Of a DNA stretch of 64,000 nucleotides, positions 8,827-17,210 are shown in pieces. Both the position numbers and the translations under genes were made by a program. The stretch comes from Acidocella sp. 20-57-95 (GTDB lineage Bacteria; Pseudomonadota; Alphaproteobacteria; Acetobacterales; Acetobacteraceae), in NCBI GenBank assembly GCA_002255575.1, contig NCAT01000009.1, forward strand, positions 1-64,000, given 5' to 3'. Within the stretch, counting starts at the first letter, position 1; every line of letters begins with the position of its first letter. The notes beneath the pieces were generated by a model. The model saw nothing but the letters and a program-made list of their open reading frames with translations, was not told where the DNA came from and ran no database searches.

Positions 8827-9402
8827 TTATTCAGGTTTGCGGCAAGAGAGCCAACAGCGCTCTGCCACCAGGGTGTCGATGCGTTTGGCTGCCTCTGCCA
8901 TGCCTAGCCCTTCGGCGCGCCAGCCGGCGCGTAAGGTGGCAATTTCATGCACGCGGTCTGCCCAGTCAGGCGTGAAGCAATATTCGAGGTTGCGGCGGAT
9001 ACTGCCCGCGAGGCCCGGGGCTGAGCCGCCGGTGGAGATGGTGAGCAGTAAATCCCCGCGGCGAACTTCAGCCACCGAATGAAAGTCGCACAGGCTGGGC
9101 TGGTCCTCGACATTGACCAGCACCCGCAATGCCCGCGCGCGGGCGGCGATATCCTCGGCCACATCCTGCGCGACATCGACGATCCAGAGAGCGTGCAAAT
9201 GCCCAAGGTCTGCATCGTTCGGCATTTCCGGCAACCGGTACAGTCCGGCTTCGGCCAGCAGCTCAGGGATTGGGGAATCGGAAAACAGCAACGCTTCAGT
9301 GGCGCCCGCCGCCCGCAAAGCGCGCAGGCGCCGCAAAGCCAGAGCGCCATTACCGGCCACGGCGATACGTGCGAATTGGGGGTCGAGGGCTATGGGAATC
9401 AT
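8827..9402 (-). CDS. Precorrin-2 dehydrogenase / siroheme synthase N-terminal domain protein
   Basis: A 191-residue protein matching the NAD-binding half of CysG (Met8/SirC type). It should oxidise precorrin-2 and possibly insert iron to complete siroheme. The N-terminus has the Rossmann stretch ARIAVAGNGALALRRLRAL. VNVEDQPSLCDFHSVAEVRRGDLLLTISTGGSAPGLA covers the conserved NVVDDPxxCdF and ISTgGksP regions near residues 97-130. In CysG the catalytic/chelation aspartate lies close to the N-P/D motif, and here the order is VEDQP. It is the first gene of the minus-strand sulfur operon; cobA supplies the methyltransferase half. Confidence 0.9.
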   Translation of the reverse strand: MIPIALDPQFARIAVAGNGALALRRLRALRAAGATEALLFSDSPIPELLAEAGLYRLPEMPNDADLGHLHALWIVDVAQDVAEDIAARARALRVLVNVEDQPSLCDFHSVAEVRRGDLLLTISTGGSAPGLAGSIRRNLEYCFTPDWADRVHEIATLRAGWRAEGLGMAEAAKRIDTLVAERCWLSCRKPE

Positions 9403-9566
9403 GAGCCCAAGAAGATGATTTTTCTTAAATATTCAATATCACGAAGAAAATAAACATATTATTCTTCTAAGTGTGTTCACAAGAAAAGTTTTTACCTTCG
9501 CGAGGCTAGTCGCTGCAATCTGCACCTACCGGCGAAACCCGCGAAGCCCGGCCGGCTTTGTGGCGT
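9403..9566 (-). promoter_or_regulatory. Leader and candidate promoter region of the sulfur assimilation operon
   Basis: This A/T-rich gap separates the histidine kinase 3' end from the sulfur operon start. On the minus strand TTGTGA (plus 77-82 of the 9400 block, 9477-9482) lies 15 bases before TAATAT (9456-9461), a weak promoter match. GAAGAA at 9443-9448 and TTCTTC at 9462-9467 form an inverted repeat across the same stretch and could be an operator. A GC-rich 5-bp hairpin at 9544-9558 (AAGCC/GGCTT) may help end transcription of the kinase but has no T-run. Confidence 0.3.
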
Positions 9567-11000
9567 TCACGCGGTTTCGCTGGCAGCCAGCCCCATGACA
9601 AAGACAGTGCCATCGGCACCGGTGCTCCGCAGGGTTAAATCGCCACCATGGGCGCGGATTAAGTCACGGGCGATCACCAGGCCCAAGCCGGTGCCGCCGC
9701 GCCTGCCAGCGCCGGTGAAAGGCTGAAAGAGTTTTTCCTGCACTTTTTTGGGCAGACCTGGCCCGTTATCCGCGAACACCAGCTTAGTGAGGCCATTTTC
9801 ACCTTCAATCGCCAGGTTGATCTGTGTGGCACCGGCCTCAGACGCGTTGCGCATGAGATTGACCAGCACACGGTAAATCTGGGTCCGGTCGAGCGACAAA
9901 ACCAAACTGCCGGGCACCAGGTTTTCGATATTGAGGGCAGCATCGGTTGAACGCACGATGGTTGCGGCTTCATCCACCAGTTCGCGCAGCACCACATTGC
10001 TGCGGGTGATCGCAGGCGGGCCTTCACGGGCGAAGTCAACCGTGCGGGTGACCAATGCAACGGCGCGTTCCACGGCGGGGATGAGTGTATTGGCGGCACG
10101 CTTCACCACCGGGTCGGCGGTTTCCTGCAAACGATCTGACACGAGTAGGGCGGAGGTGAGAATATTGCGTAAGTCATGGCTGATTTTGGCAACCGCTGTG
10201 CCCACCGCCGCCAGCCGCGCATTACGCCATAAGGCTGCCCGCAATTCATCTTGCATTGCTGCCAGTTCTTGCGCGGCATCTGCAATTTCGCTCTCACCGC
10301 GGGAGGATAACAGGCTTAGGTTCATCTGCCCTGCCTGCACCGGGTCTTTACGAAACCCTACGATGCTGGCGGTTAGAATCCGCATTGGGCGGACCAGCAA
10401 GCGATCCAGCGCGGCAAACACCAACAGCCCCGTCACCACCGCGATCACCACTGATAAAGCCGCGATATGGCCGACATAGGCGCGCAAATGCGAAGCTAAC
10501 GACTCGCCGTTGATAACCACTTGCACTTGCATGGATGGATCAAGCGGGCTGGTTGCTTCAATAAGCACATGCGTGGGTGAAAGCCCGACCACCGCTTTTT
10601 CCGCCCGCCATATGCTTTGCAGCAGCGTTTCGGTCTGTAAATTAATCGCGTCTCCCAACATCAAATTGCCCTGCGATGGCAACAGCAGAATATCCTTGCC
10701 GGGCTGCAGTAATCTTATTTCCTCGGAACCGGACAGTTTCAACAAATCCTGCCGCGTTTTTTGATCCAGCATACCGCCTTCATTATCTTGGGCGGCCGCC
10801 ACCGAGAATGCCGCCAAATGCGCATCGGTGATTTTATCCCATAGCCATGCTTCGCGCTCGCGGCCCAGGCTGGGCATGAGGATAATAATTTCCACCGCTA
10901 AAATAATCTCAATGGTCAACCACAACACCCGTGCTGACAGGCTGCGCGGCGTGAGATAAGGCCGGATGCGCCGTGCCCAGAATGAGCCAGAGCCTGGCAT
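9567..11000 (-). CDS. Membrane sensor histidine kinase
   Basis: A 477-residue kinase. Two membrane helices (about residues 18-42 and 178-200) flank a periplasmic sensor of some 135 residues, followed by a HAMP-like linker. The phosphorylated His lies in KISHDLRNILTSALL. ATP-binding boxes are NLMRNASEAGA (N), FADNGPGLP (G1) and RRGGTGLGLVIARDL (G2). The signal is unknown, and no response regulator gene lies nearby, so this is an orphan kinase within this window. Its start overlaps the stop of the patatin gene by one base, so the two are probably translated together. Confidence 0.92.
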   Translation of the reverse strand: MPGSGSFWARRIRPYLTPRSLSARVLWLTIEIILAVEIIILMPSLGREREAWLWDKITDAHLAAFSVAAAQDNEGGMLDQKTRQDLLKLSGSEEIRLLQPGKDILLLPSQGNLMLGDAINLQTETLLQSIWRAEKAVVGLSPTHVLIEATSPLDPSMQVQVVINGESLASHLRAYVGHIAALSVVIAVVTGLLVFAALDRLLVRPMRILTASIVGFRKDPVQAGQMNLSLLSSRGESEIADAAQELAAMQDELRAALWRNARLAAVGTAVAKISHDLRNILTSALLVSDRLQETADPVVKRAANTLIPAVERAVALVTRTVDFAREGPPAITRSNVVLRELVDEAATIVRSTDAALNIENLVPGSLVLSLDRTQIYRVLVNLMRNASEAGATQINLAIEGENGLTKLVFADNGPGLPKKVQEKLFQPFTGAGRRGGTGLGLVIARDLIRAHGGDLTLRSTGADGTVFVMGLAASETA

Positions 11001-11938
11001 TAGACGGTTACCGGTAACGTAGCAGCGTCTCGACCGGCTGCGAATAAGCGGTTGAGAAAATCCCGGTCGGTGTTCATTTTAGAGATCAGCGGGTGGGCGG
11101 CCAAGGCGGCATCGGCTGAGATATCGTGCAATCTAACATGTTTTGGCAGGTCGTTTAACTCAGCATCCAACGGCGCTTGGAAAGCGATTTCATGCAGCCG
11201 GTGCACGATGTCCGCGGTGGTGTTTGGCACACCTTTACGAATGCGCGGTTGCGCCCGGATGAGTACCAGCGTGTCTGGCTTGAGCGCCAATACAGGCGTG
11301 AGTGCCGGGTTGCAGGAATAGCCACCATCCCAATAATGTCGGCCCGCGATGTTGACGGCTGGAAACATCATCGGGATGCAGCTTGAGGCCAGCAGAACAG
11401 GCACGGAAATTTCGGCATTGTCGAAAATTTTTGCCTGCCCGGATTCAACATCGGTGGCGGCGACGAATAGTTTGGGCGCGGACGGATGGCGGATGGCGTC
11501 AATATCGAGAAGATCGTGCAGCAATGGCTCAAGCGGGTTTTGGCCGAACGGGTTAAGCTGGCCAGGGCTGAACATGCGCAGCGCGTTGGTTACGCCCTGC
11601 CAGGCGATCTCGTTGCCAAGCTCGCGCGTTTTATCCCAGCCCCACAGCCAGTCGAGCGAGGAATTCACCGGGCCAAAAATGTTTCCGGCAGCAACACGCT
11701 CCCATAATTCGCCCATCGCCTTGCGCGCACCGGCGGGGCCGTTCTGCACCAACCCCTGCACCGCCATCGCAGCGATCATGGCGCCCGAGGACACCCCCGT
11801 GATGGCGCTGAATTTGAACCCGTCCTCCAGCAGACGGTCGAGTGCGCCCCAGGTGAATGCGCCATGTGCGCCGCCGCCTTGCAGGGCGAGAACTTTGCGG
11901 GAGGGATTTGAAAATAAAGCCATGTTGTTAAGCTGCAC
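11000..11938 (-). CDS. Patatin-like phospholipase
   Basis: A 312-residue soluble hydrolase of the patatin family (Ser-Asp dyad). The oxyanion motif is LALQGGGAHGAFTWG with GGGAHG at residues 21-26. The nucleophile motif is GVSSG with Ser50, and the aspartate lies in YWDGGYSCNP near residue 205. The domain covers most of the chain, and a short DUF3734-like C-terminal part may exist around 210-300. Family members hydrolyse phospholipids or poly-hydroxyalkanoate-type esters; the substrate cannot be told from sequence. Its pairing with the histidine kinase by a one-base overlap is notable. Confidence 0.9.
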   Translation of the reverse strand: MQLNNMALFSNPSRKVLALQGGGAHGAFTWGALDRLLEDGFKFSAITGVSSGAMIAAMAVQGLVQNGPAGARKAMGELWERVAAGNIFGPVNSSLDWLWGWDKTRELGNEIAWQGVTNALRMFSPGQLNPFGQNPLEPLLHDLLDIDAIRHPSAPKLFVAATDVESGQAKIFDNAEISVPVLLASSCIPMMFPAVNIAGRHYWDGGYSCNPALTPVLALKPDTLVLIRAQPRIRKGVPNTTADIVHRLHEIAFQAPLDAELNDLPKHVRLHDISADAALAAHPLISKMNTDRDFLNRLFAAGRDAATLPVTV

Positions 11939-11970
11939 GTTGTCAGCCGCTAGAGCAATATGGTGGCTGA

Positions 11971-13320
11971 TTATGGCAGCCGGGAGAGCAATTTCACCAA
12001 CCGCGATGGGCCCGCCGCAAATATTTTCGTGGCAAAATGCGCCCCCACGGCGCGCTTGCCGGCTTCCGCGCGGGTTGGGTAAGGCAGCACCAAACTGGCC
12101 AGCGCCGAGAGTTTGGTTTTTTGTGCGAGCATGAGCGCGTAGAGCCCGATCATCTCACCAGCGCCCGGGCCGGTAATGCCAGCGCCGATCAGGCGGTTAT
12201 GGCTATCGAGCACCAGTTTTACCAAGCCAGTCGTTTCACCATCGGCAATGGCGCGGTCATTTTCCGCGAACGGCCAGGTGAGACTTTTGCTCCCCGGCCC
12301 GGCCTGCCCTTGGGTGAAGCCGACCTGGGCCAGCTCTGGTTTGGTATAGACAACCCGCACTGGCGGCATTTTAGGAAGGCTGGCGGGCAGGCGGAACAAA
12401 GCCCGCTTGATAATGATGCTGGCATGCAGCCCGGCAATATGGGTGAAACGCTGTGGGCCAATGCCTTGCGGGGCGGCCACGTCACCGGCAGCGAACACCG
12501 CCTTGTTGCCGATGCAGCGCAGGCCGCTATCGGTTAAAATACCGTTTGGTCCTTGTTGCACACCGGCAGCTTCGAGGTTGAGGGTGCCGGCATCCACCTG
12601 GCGGCCGGTGGCGATGAGCAAATGGCTGCCGGTAATTTCACTGCCATCAGCCAGCACCAATACCGGGCCGGGACGGGCGGCGATGGCGCGCTGGGTGATA
12701 AAGGTCACGCCGCCAGCTTGTAAGGCCGCGATGAGAGGCGCCGCGAGTTCCGGGTCTTCACGGGGCAGCAATTGATCACCGCCCACCATTGTCACGATGG
12801 AACCCAGCGCATTGAACGCATCGGCCATTTCAAATGCCATGGGGCCGCCACCCAGGATGACGAGATGCCGGGGTAATTCCGCTACGTCCCAAATGGTTTC
12901 GTTGGTGAAATGGGGGATGTTCTGGCAGAAACCTGGAATTTTCGGGCGGCTGCCGGTGGCGATGACGATCCGCCGGGCGGTGATGGCCTTGCCGTTCACA
13001 TCAAAGCTTTGGCGGCCGGTGAAGCGTGCGGTACCCTGGATCACCTCAGCCCCAAGGCTACGATAGCGTTCGGCGGAATCAACCGGCGCGATGGTGGCGA
13101 TCGCCGCAGCAATACGTTGCCGGGCGGCCGTGAAACCCTCACTGCGATGGGCAGCAGCCAGTAATGCCTTGCTCGGCACGCACCCGGCATTCAAGCATTC
13201 ACCTCCCATCCGACCGCGCTCGATGATGGCAACCCGCAAGCCCAACCTAGCGGCAGCATAGGTGACCGACAGACCGGCAGACCCAGCACCGATGACCGCG
13301 AGATCAAAATGATCGCTCAC
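11971..13320 (-). CDS. MerA/Lpd-like FAD-dependent pyridine nucleotide-disulfide oxidoreductase
   Basis: A 449-residue flavoprotein from a GTG at 13320 that overlaps the TVP38 stop as GTGA; an in-frame ATG at 13359 would add 13 residues. The FAD site is AVIGAGSAGLS, the redox disulfide GGECLNAGCVPSKALL (Cys42 and Cys47), and the NAD site VILGGGPMAFEMAD. The C-terminal His-Pro..Glu motif of dihydrolipoamide dehydrogenase is replaced by LPYPTRAEA, which resembles the PYLTMVE of mercuric reductase. The MerA C-terminal Cys-Cys and N-terminal metal-binding domain are absent, so mercury reduction is unlikely. The true substrate is unknown. Confidence 0.9.
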   Translation of the reverse strand: MSDHFDLAVIGAGSAGLSVTYAAARLGLRVAIIERGRMGGECLNAGCVPSKALLAAAHRSEGFTAARQRIAAAIATIAPVDSAERYRSLGAEVIQGTARFTGRQSFDVNGKAITARRIVIATGSRPKIPGFCQNIPHFTNETIWDVAELPRHLVILGGGPMAFEMADAFNALGSIVTMVGGDQLLPREDPELAAPLIAALQAGGVTFITQRAIAARPGPVLVLADGSEITGSHLLIATGRQVDAGTLNLEAAGVQQGPNGILTDSGLRCIGNKAVFAAGDVAAPQGIGPQRFTHIAGLHASIIIKRALFRLPASLPKMPPVRVVYTKPELAQVGFTQGQAGPGSKSLTWPFAENDRAIADGETTGLVKLVLDSHNRLIGAGITGPGAGEMIGLYALMLAQKTKLSALASLVLPYPTRAEAGKRAVGAHFATKIFAAGPSRLVKLLSRLP

Positions 13321-14054
13321 CCGATATCGGTCGCCCGGGGATGTAGATGTGATTGCCATTGCCGCCAGAGTGCCGGGAGCATGGCCAACAGGGCAAGAGC
13401 CAGCAGCGGGAGCAGAATTTCCGGCCGCAGCAGCATAGCCGCACTCGGTTTAATGCCCGCGGCAATGGTGGCTCCGAGCCCAGCCCCCATCGCATTGATA
13501 ACAAAGCTGGTCGGTATCATGCCGATAAAAGTGGCGGTGGCGTAGGGCATAAGCCGCATACCGATTAACGCCGGGGCGAGATTGACCAGCCAGAATGGAA
13601 ATACCGGCATCAACCGCAAAGCCAGAAGATAGCTGAAACCATCCCGCTCCAGGCCCGGGCGCAGCTTGGCGATCTGACGGCCAAATCTCTGCTCACAAAA
13701 TGGCGCCAGCAGCCCGCGTGCAAGTAAAAACAGCATCACCGCGCCTGTTCCTGCGGCGATAACTGTTAAGGCGGCGCCGAGCCAAGTGCCAAATAGCAGC
13801 CCGCCGAGCAGGCTAAGCCAAATACCCACAGGCAGCGATAACGCCACCGCCGCCGCATAAATGCCCATAAAAACGAAGGGCGCAGCCACCGGATGGGCTG
13901 CCACGTCGGCTGTCCATTCGGCCTGATGCTGCACCAGAGACGGCCAATAAAGCGCCTGTACCGCGCCGGTGCGCCAGGCCACTGCACATAAGCCAAAAAT
14001 AACTGCCAAACCGGTCAGCCTTGCTGCCGTCTGCCACCGCATCACCATTACCAA
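13317..14054 (-). CDS. TVP38/TMEM64 family (DedA-like, SNARE-associated) membrane protein
   Basis: A 245-residue inner-membrane protein with about six hydrophobic segments. The family core is seen in GIYAAAVALSLPVGIWLSLLGGLLFGTWLGAALTVIAAGTGA and in YLLALRLMPVFPFWLVNLAPALIGM. The conserved arginine and proline of R-L-x-P-x-F-P-F-W are present. Related DedA/VTT-domain proteins are proposed lipid scramblases or transporters. Translation is coupled to the MerA-like oxidoreductase by GTGA; this pair recurs in other bacteria as far as I recall. Several near-identical ATG starts (14054, 14048, 14042) are possible. Confidence 0.9.
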   Translation of the reverse strand: MVMVMRWQTAARLTGLAVIFGLCAVAWRTGAVQALYWPSLVQHQAEWTADVAAHPVAAPFVFMGIYAAAVALSLPVGIWLSLLGGLLFGTWLGAALTVIAAGTGAVMLFLLARGLLAPFCEQRFGRQIAKLRPGLERDGFSYLLALRLMPVFPFWLVNLAPALIGMRLMPYATATFIGMIPTSFVINAMGAGLGATIAAGIKPSAAMLLRPEILLPLLALALLAMLPALWRQWQSHLHPRATDIG

Positions 14055-14156
14055 TTCCCTTAATACGGAACCTTCATAGCGATTGATCTGCAGCGCGTCC
14101 CCGCAAAGTCACGTGATGATGGCAAACATCCCTAGATTGTTATCGGGCTTCTCAAG

Positions 14157-15257
14157 CTAGAAAAGCGAAAGCTGGGTGGCCTTTGGCTGCGCGTTGGGTA
14201 CCGTAAACAAACCCATCTCAAGCTGGGTTTTCTGCGTGCTCAAGCCAAACTGCTTGGCCGCCCGCATGAAACGGCGGGTGAGTAGCTCAGCATACGGGCC
14301 AGACCCGGCGAAGCGTGTGTGAAATTTAGCATCATTCAGGCTGCCGCCGCGGATTTGCCGAATGAGGCTGAGCACATGGGCGGCACGCTCTGGCATATGA
14401 GTGTGCAACCAGTCGGTGAATAATTCGCCAAGCTCATGCGGCAGGCGAAGCAGGATGGAACTGGCACTGCTGGCACCGGCGGCGGCACCGGCTTCCAGAA
14501 TTTTCTCTAATTCCGCGTCATTCAGCCCTGGAATCATGGGGGAGGCGAAAATCCCCACCGGGATTTTTGCCTGCGCAAGACCCCTGATGGCGGCCAAACG
14601 CCGCTGTGGGCTGGCAGCGCGCGGTTCCATGGCACGGGCCAAACCAGCATCAAGCGTGGTGACCGAGATAAACACCTGAACGAGATTTTTCGCCGCCATC
14701 CGGGATAGACTATCAATATCGCGCAGCACGCCTGCTGATTTGGTGACGATGATCACCGGATGGTTGAAGCGCTCCAGCACTTCCAACAGGGCGCCGGTGA
14801 GTTTTAGGGTCCGTTCCAGCGGTTGATACGGGTCGGTGTTGGAGCCCAATACCAAAGGCTGCGCCTTATATCCCGGCTTGCTCAGCTCCTTTTCCAGCAG
14901 GCTGGCGGCTTCCGGCTTGAAGATAATTTTAGTTTCGAAATCCAACCCCGGCGACATGCCGAGATAAGCGTGCGAGGGCCGGGCAAAACAATAAATACAG
15001 CCATGCTCGCAGCCCCGGTACGGGTTCACGCTGCGGTCAAACCCTAAATCGGGGCTGTCATTGGGGGTGATGATGCTGCGGGACGCATCGCGGATTAGGC
15101 TGGTTTGGGGCTTTGCAGCTTCCTCGGGGATGTTCCAACCATCGTCAAAAGCCTCGATATGCGCGGAGTCGAACCGGACGGGCGGGTTAAAGCCGGTCCC
15201 CCTGCCCTTGATGGCGGCACCCGGATTGCTTTGTGGTGGCAAGGCTGGCATCATCAT
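14157..15257 (-). CDS. PA0069-family radical SAM protein
   Basis: A 366-residue radical SAM enzyme related to spore photoproduct lyase-like proteins. The cluster motif is GCEHGCIYCFARPSHAY (C-x3-C-x2-C). VNPYRGCEHG precedes it, and VLGSNTDPYQPLER and PVIIVTKSAGVLRD follow. The ATG at 15257 is preferred over the longer frame (15374) because GGAG lies 8-9 bases upstream. The extra 39 residues of the long form also look unlike the family and would overlap the divergent gene's leader. The function of the family is unproven; DNA repair or nucleic-acid modification has been suggested. Confidence 0.9.
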   Translation of the reverse strand: MMMPALPPQSNPGAAIKGRGTGFNPPVRFDSAHIEAFDDGWNIPEEAAKPQTSLIRDASRSIITPNDSPDLGFDRSVNPYRGCEHGCIYCFARPSHAYLGMSPGLDFETKIIFKPEAASLLEKELSKPGYKAQPLVLGSNTDPYQPLERTLKLTGALLEVLERFNHPVIIVTKSAGVLRDIDSLSRMAAKNLVQVFISVTTLDAGLARAMEPRAASPQRRLAAIRGLAQAKIPVGIFASPMIPGLNDAELEKILEAGAAAGASSASSILLRLPHELGELFTDWLHTHMPERAAHVLSLIRQIRGGSLNDAKFHTRFAGSGPYAELLTRRFMRAAKQFGLSTQKTQLEMGLFTVPNAQPKATQLSLF

Positions 15258-15325
15258 GTTCACGCTCCGTTCCGACCTAACCACATCATTTCGAATACTT
15301 AATGTCAAGAACAAATTAGGAACAT

Positions 15326-15988
15326 TTGGTAAATTCTTTGTTATCCGTTGTGATCCCAACCTTGAATGCGGCACATACGCTGCCCGCCTGCCTGACGAGC
15401 TTGGCGCCCGGACAGCATTTGATCGGTGAAATTATCATCGTGGATGGCGGCAGCCGTGATGAGACTTTGCGTTATGCCGGTACCGCGAAAATTATTCATG
15501 CCCCACCGGGGCGCGGCGGACAGTTACGGGCGGGAATTGCTGCGGCCAGCGGCGCATGGCTAATGCTGCTGCATGCCGACACCCAACTTTCTACAAATTG
15601 GCCGGAGGCAGTGGCAGGGTTGGGGGCGGCGGAAGCCGGGTATTTTCGGCTAAAGTTTATCAGCCGCCACCCGATGGCCCGACTGATTGAACGAGGCGCT
15701 GCTTTGCGCTGCCTTTTGTTCAAATTACCCTATGGCGACCAGGGGCTGGTGATCAGCCAAAACCTACTGGCACAAGGCGGTGGGATGCCGGATTTGCCGT
15801 TGATGGAGGATGTTGCTCTGGTGCGCCGGTTACGCCGCTTTTTGCGCCCCCTGCCCGCCGCCGCCAACACCTCGGCGGAAAGGTACGAGCGCGGCGGGTG
15901 GGTTCGGCGGCCATTAAAAAATCTATTTTGCCTTGCATTGTATTTTTTGGGCGTGCCGCCCGCGAAAATTAAGCGCCTGTATGGCTAG
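15326..15988 (+). CDS. TIGR04283-type glycosyltransferase (GT2)
   Basis: A 220-residue family 2 glycosyltransferase with SVVIPTLNAAHTLPACL at the N-terminus and IIVDGGSRDETL. The LMLLHADTQL segment holds the His-Ala-Asp form of the DXD motif, and GDQGLVISQ is a family hallmark. The TTG start at 15326 is supported by AGGA five bases upstream; a second TTG at 15338 is possible. TIGR04283 is annotated as arsenosugar biosynthesis-associated, but no ArsM or ArsS gene is visible here. It overlaps the next gene by 8 bases and is divergent from the radical SAM gene. Confidence 0.88.
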   Translation: MVNSLLSVVIPTLNAAHTLPACLTSLAPGQHLIGEIIIVDGGSRDETLRYAGTAKIIHAPPGRGGQLRAGIAAASGAWLMLLHADTQLSTNWPEAVAGLGAAEAGYFRLKFISRHPMARLIERGAALRCLLFKLPYGDQGLVISQNLLAQGGGMPDLPLMEDVALVRRLRRFLRPLPAAANTSAERYERGGWVRRPLKNLFCLALYFLGVPPAKIKRLYG

Positions 15989-16565
15989 GCCGGTTGTTAT
16001 TCTGTTCGCCCGCGCGCCGCGGCTGGGCCAGGTGAAGCGGCGGCTTGCCAGAGACATTGGGGCGGTGGCGGCGTTACGCTTTTATCGCAACCAGCTCGCC
16101 CGCATGCGCCGCGAGATCTCGCGCCTGCGGGATTGCGAGATTATCATCGCTCTGACACCACGTGGCGCTAAGCTGCGCCCTGCCCGGCATGAAACAATCA
16201 TGGCGCAGAGCCAGGGTGATCTGAGCCAGCGCATGGAGGCTTGTTTCAACCAGTTCCGCCACCGCCGCGTGATCCTGGTCGGGGTCGATATTCCGGGGCT
16301 GAACGCGACCATGATCCGTGACGCTGCGAAACGCTTGCGCCACCATGATGCCGCCTTCGGCCCCGCTTTGGATGGTGGCTACTACCTTGTTGCGATGGGC
16401 CCACGCCGCCCGGCCAAACCTTTCGCCAATATGCGCGCATCCAGCCCCTATGCGTTGGCCGATACCCTTACCAATTTTCGCACCATGCGCGTTGCCAGGC
16501 TAGCCATGTTACAAGATGTTGACACCGGCGCTGATCTCAAAACTTCTGCATTGCAGTGGCGGTGA
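15981..16565 (+). CDS. TIGR04282-type glycosyltransferase (nucleotidyl/glycosyl transferase fold)
   Basis: A 194-residue protein starting at the ATG at 15981, which overlaps the previous stop by 8 bases; a longer frame from 15933 is less likely. VVILFARAPRLGQVKRRLARDIG carries the family motif (F.k.P..G.vKTRL type). GDLSQRMEACFNQF, VGVDIPGLNA and FGPALDGGYYLVAM follow, the last being the D-G-G-Y-x-L-V-G-like block. It is paired with the TIGR04283 glycosyltransferase, as usual for these two families; the shared product is not known here. Confidence 0.9.
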   Translation: MARPVVILFARAPRLGQVKRRLARDIGAVAALRFYRNQLARMRREISRLRDCEIIIALTPRGAKLRPARHETIMAQSQGDLSQRMEACFNQFRHRRVILVGVDIPGLNATMIRDAAKRLRHHDAAFGPALDGGYYLVAMGPRRPAKPFANMRASSPYALADTLTNFRTMRVARLAMLQDVDTGADLKTSALQWR

Positions 16566-16667
16566 CAATCCCGGTACACTAGGAGTCGTGGTGGACCAGG
16601 ACCAAAACATCTATCGCTAGTGGTAACCCGTCCGCTTGGCCGTCGCCTCTTCAAGGAGACTCATACC

Positions 16668-17174
16668 ATGCCGAGCCTCGTTCAGTCCTTTGAGACCGAA
16701 ACCGCCGCCAACCCGCTTGACCTCGTCGAGCAAGTGATCGTTGCCAATGAATGGGCCTTTGACCGCCGGTCAGACGCCGAAATGGCCGCCGAAGCGCCCG
16801 GCAAATGGTGCGATTACGGGCTGTATTTCTGCTGGTCACACGAAATTTCGGTGATGCATTTCTCCTGTGCCTTCGATATGAAAGCGCCGGAAAAACGCCG
16901 CGGCGCGCTTTATGAACTTCTCGCCAAAGCCAACGAAAAACTCTGGATTGGCCATTTTGGCCTCGATGAAGAAGACGGTATGCCCATCTACCGCCATTCC
17001 GTGCTGCTACGCGGCGCCCCTAGCGCGTCGGCCGAATCAATCGAGGATATGGTCGATATCGCGATCACGGAATGTGAACGCTTCTTCCCTGCCTTCCAAT
17101 TCGTCCTGTGGGGCGGCAAATCCCCCGAAGACGCGCTCGCCGCCGCCATGCTCGAATGCGTCGGCGAAGCCTGA
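16668..17174 (+). CDS. YbjN domain-containing protein
   Basis: A 168-residue YbjN-family protein. The ATG at 16668 is chosen because AAGGAG lies about nine bases upstream; the upstream GTG at 16620 in frame has no such site. Typical segments include DLVEQVIVANEWAFDRRSD, the tryptophan-rich YGLYFCWSHEISVMHFSCAFD, and LNxKLWIGHF-like EKLWIGHFGLDEEDG. YbjN proteins have a type III secretion-chaperone-like fold, and their role in alphaproteobacteria is unknown. It stands alone, followed by a nested palindromic element rather than another gene. Confidence 0.9.
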   Translation: MPSLVQSFETETAANPLDLVEQVIVANEWAFDRRSDAEMAAEAPGKWCDYGLYFCWSHEISVMHFSCAFDMKAPEKRRGALYELLAKANEKLWIGHFGLDEEDGMPIYRHSVLLRGAPSASAESIEDMVDIAITECERFFPAFQFVLWGGKSPEDALAAAMLECVGEA

Positions 17175-17210
17175 GCATCAGACTGGTGTTGTGAGGTTGG
17201 TGTGATTAAG

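Noticed and set aside
11971..13320. Mercuric reductase (merA)
   Set aside because: The C-terminal vicinal cysteines and N-terminal heavy-metal domain are missing, and no mer genes are nearby.
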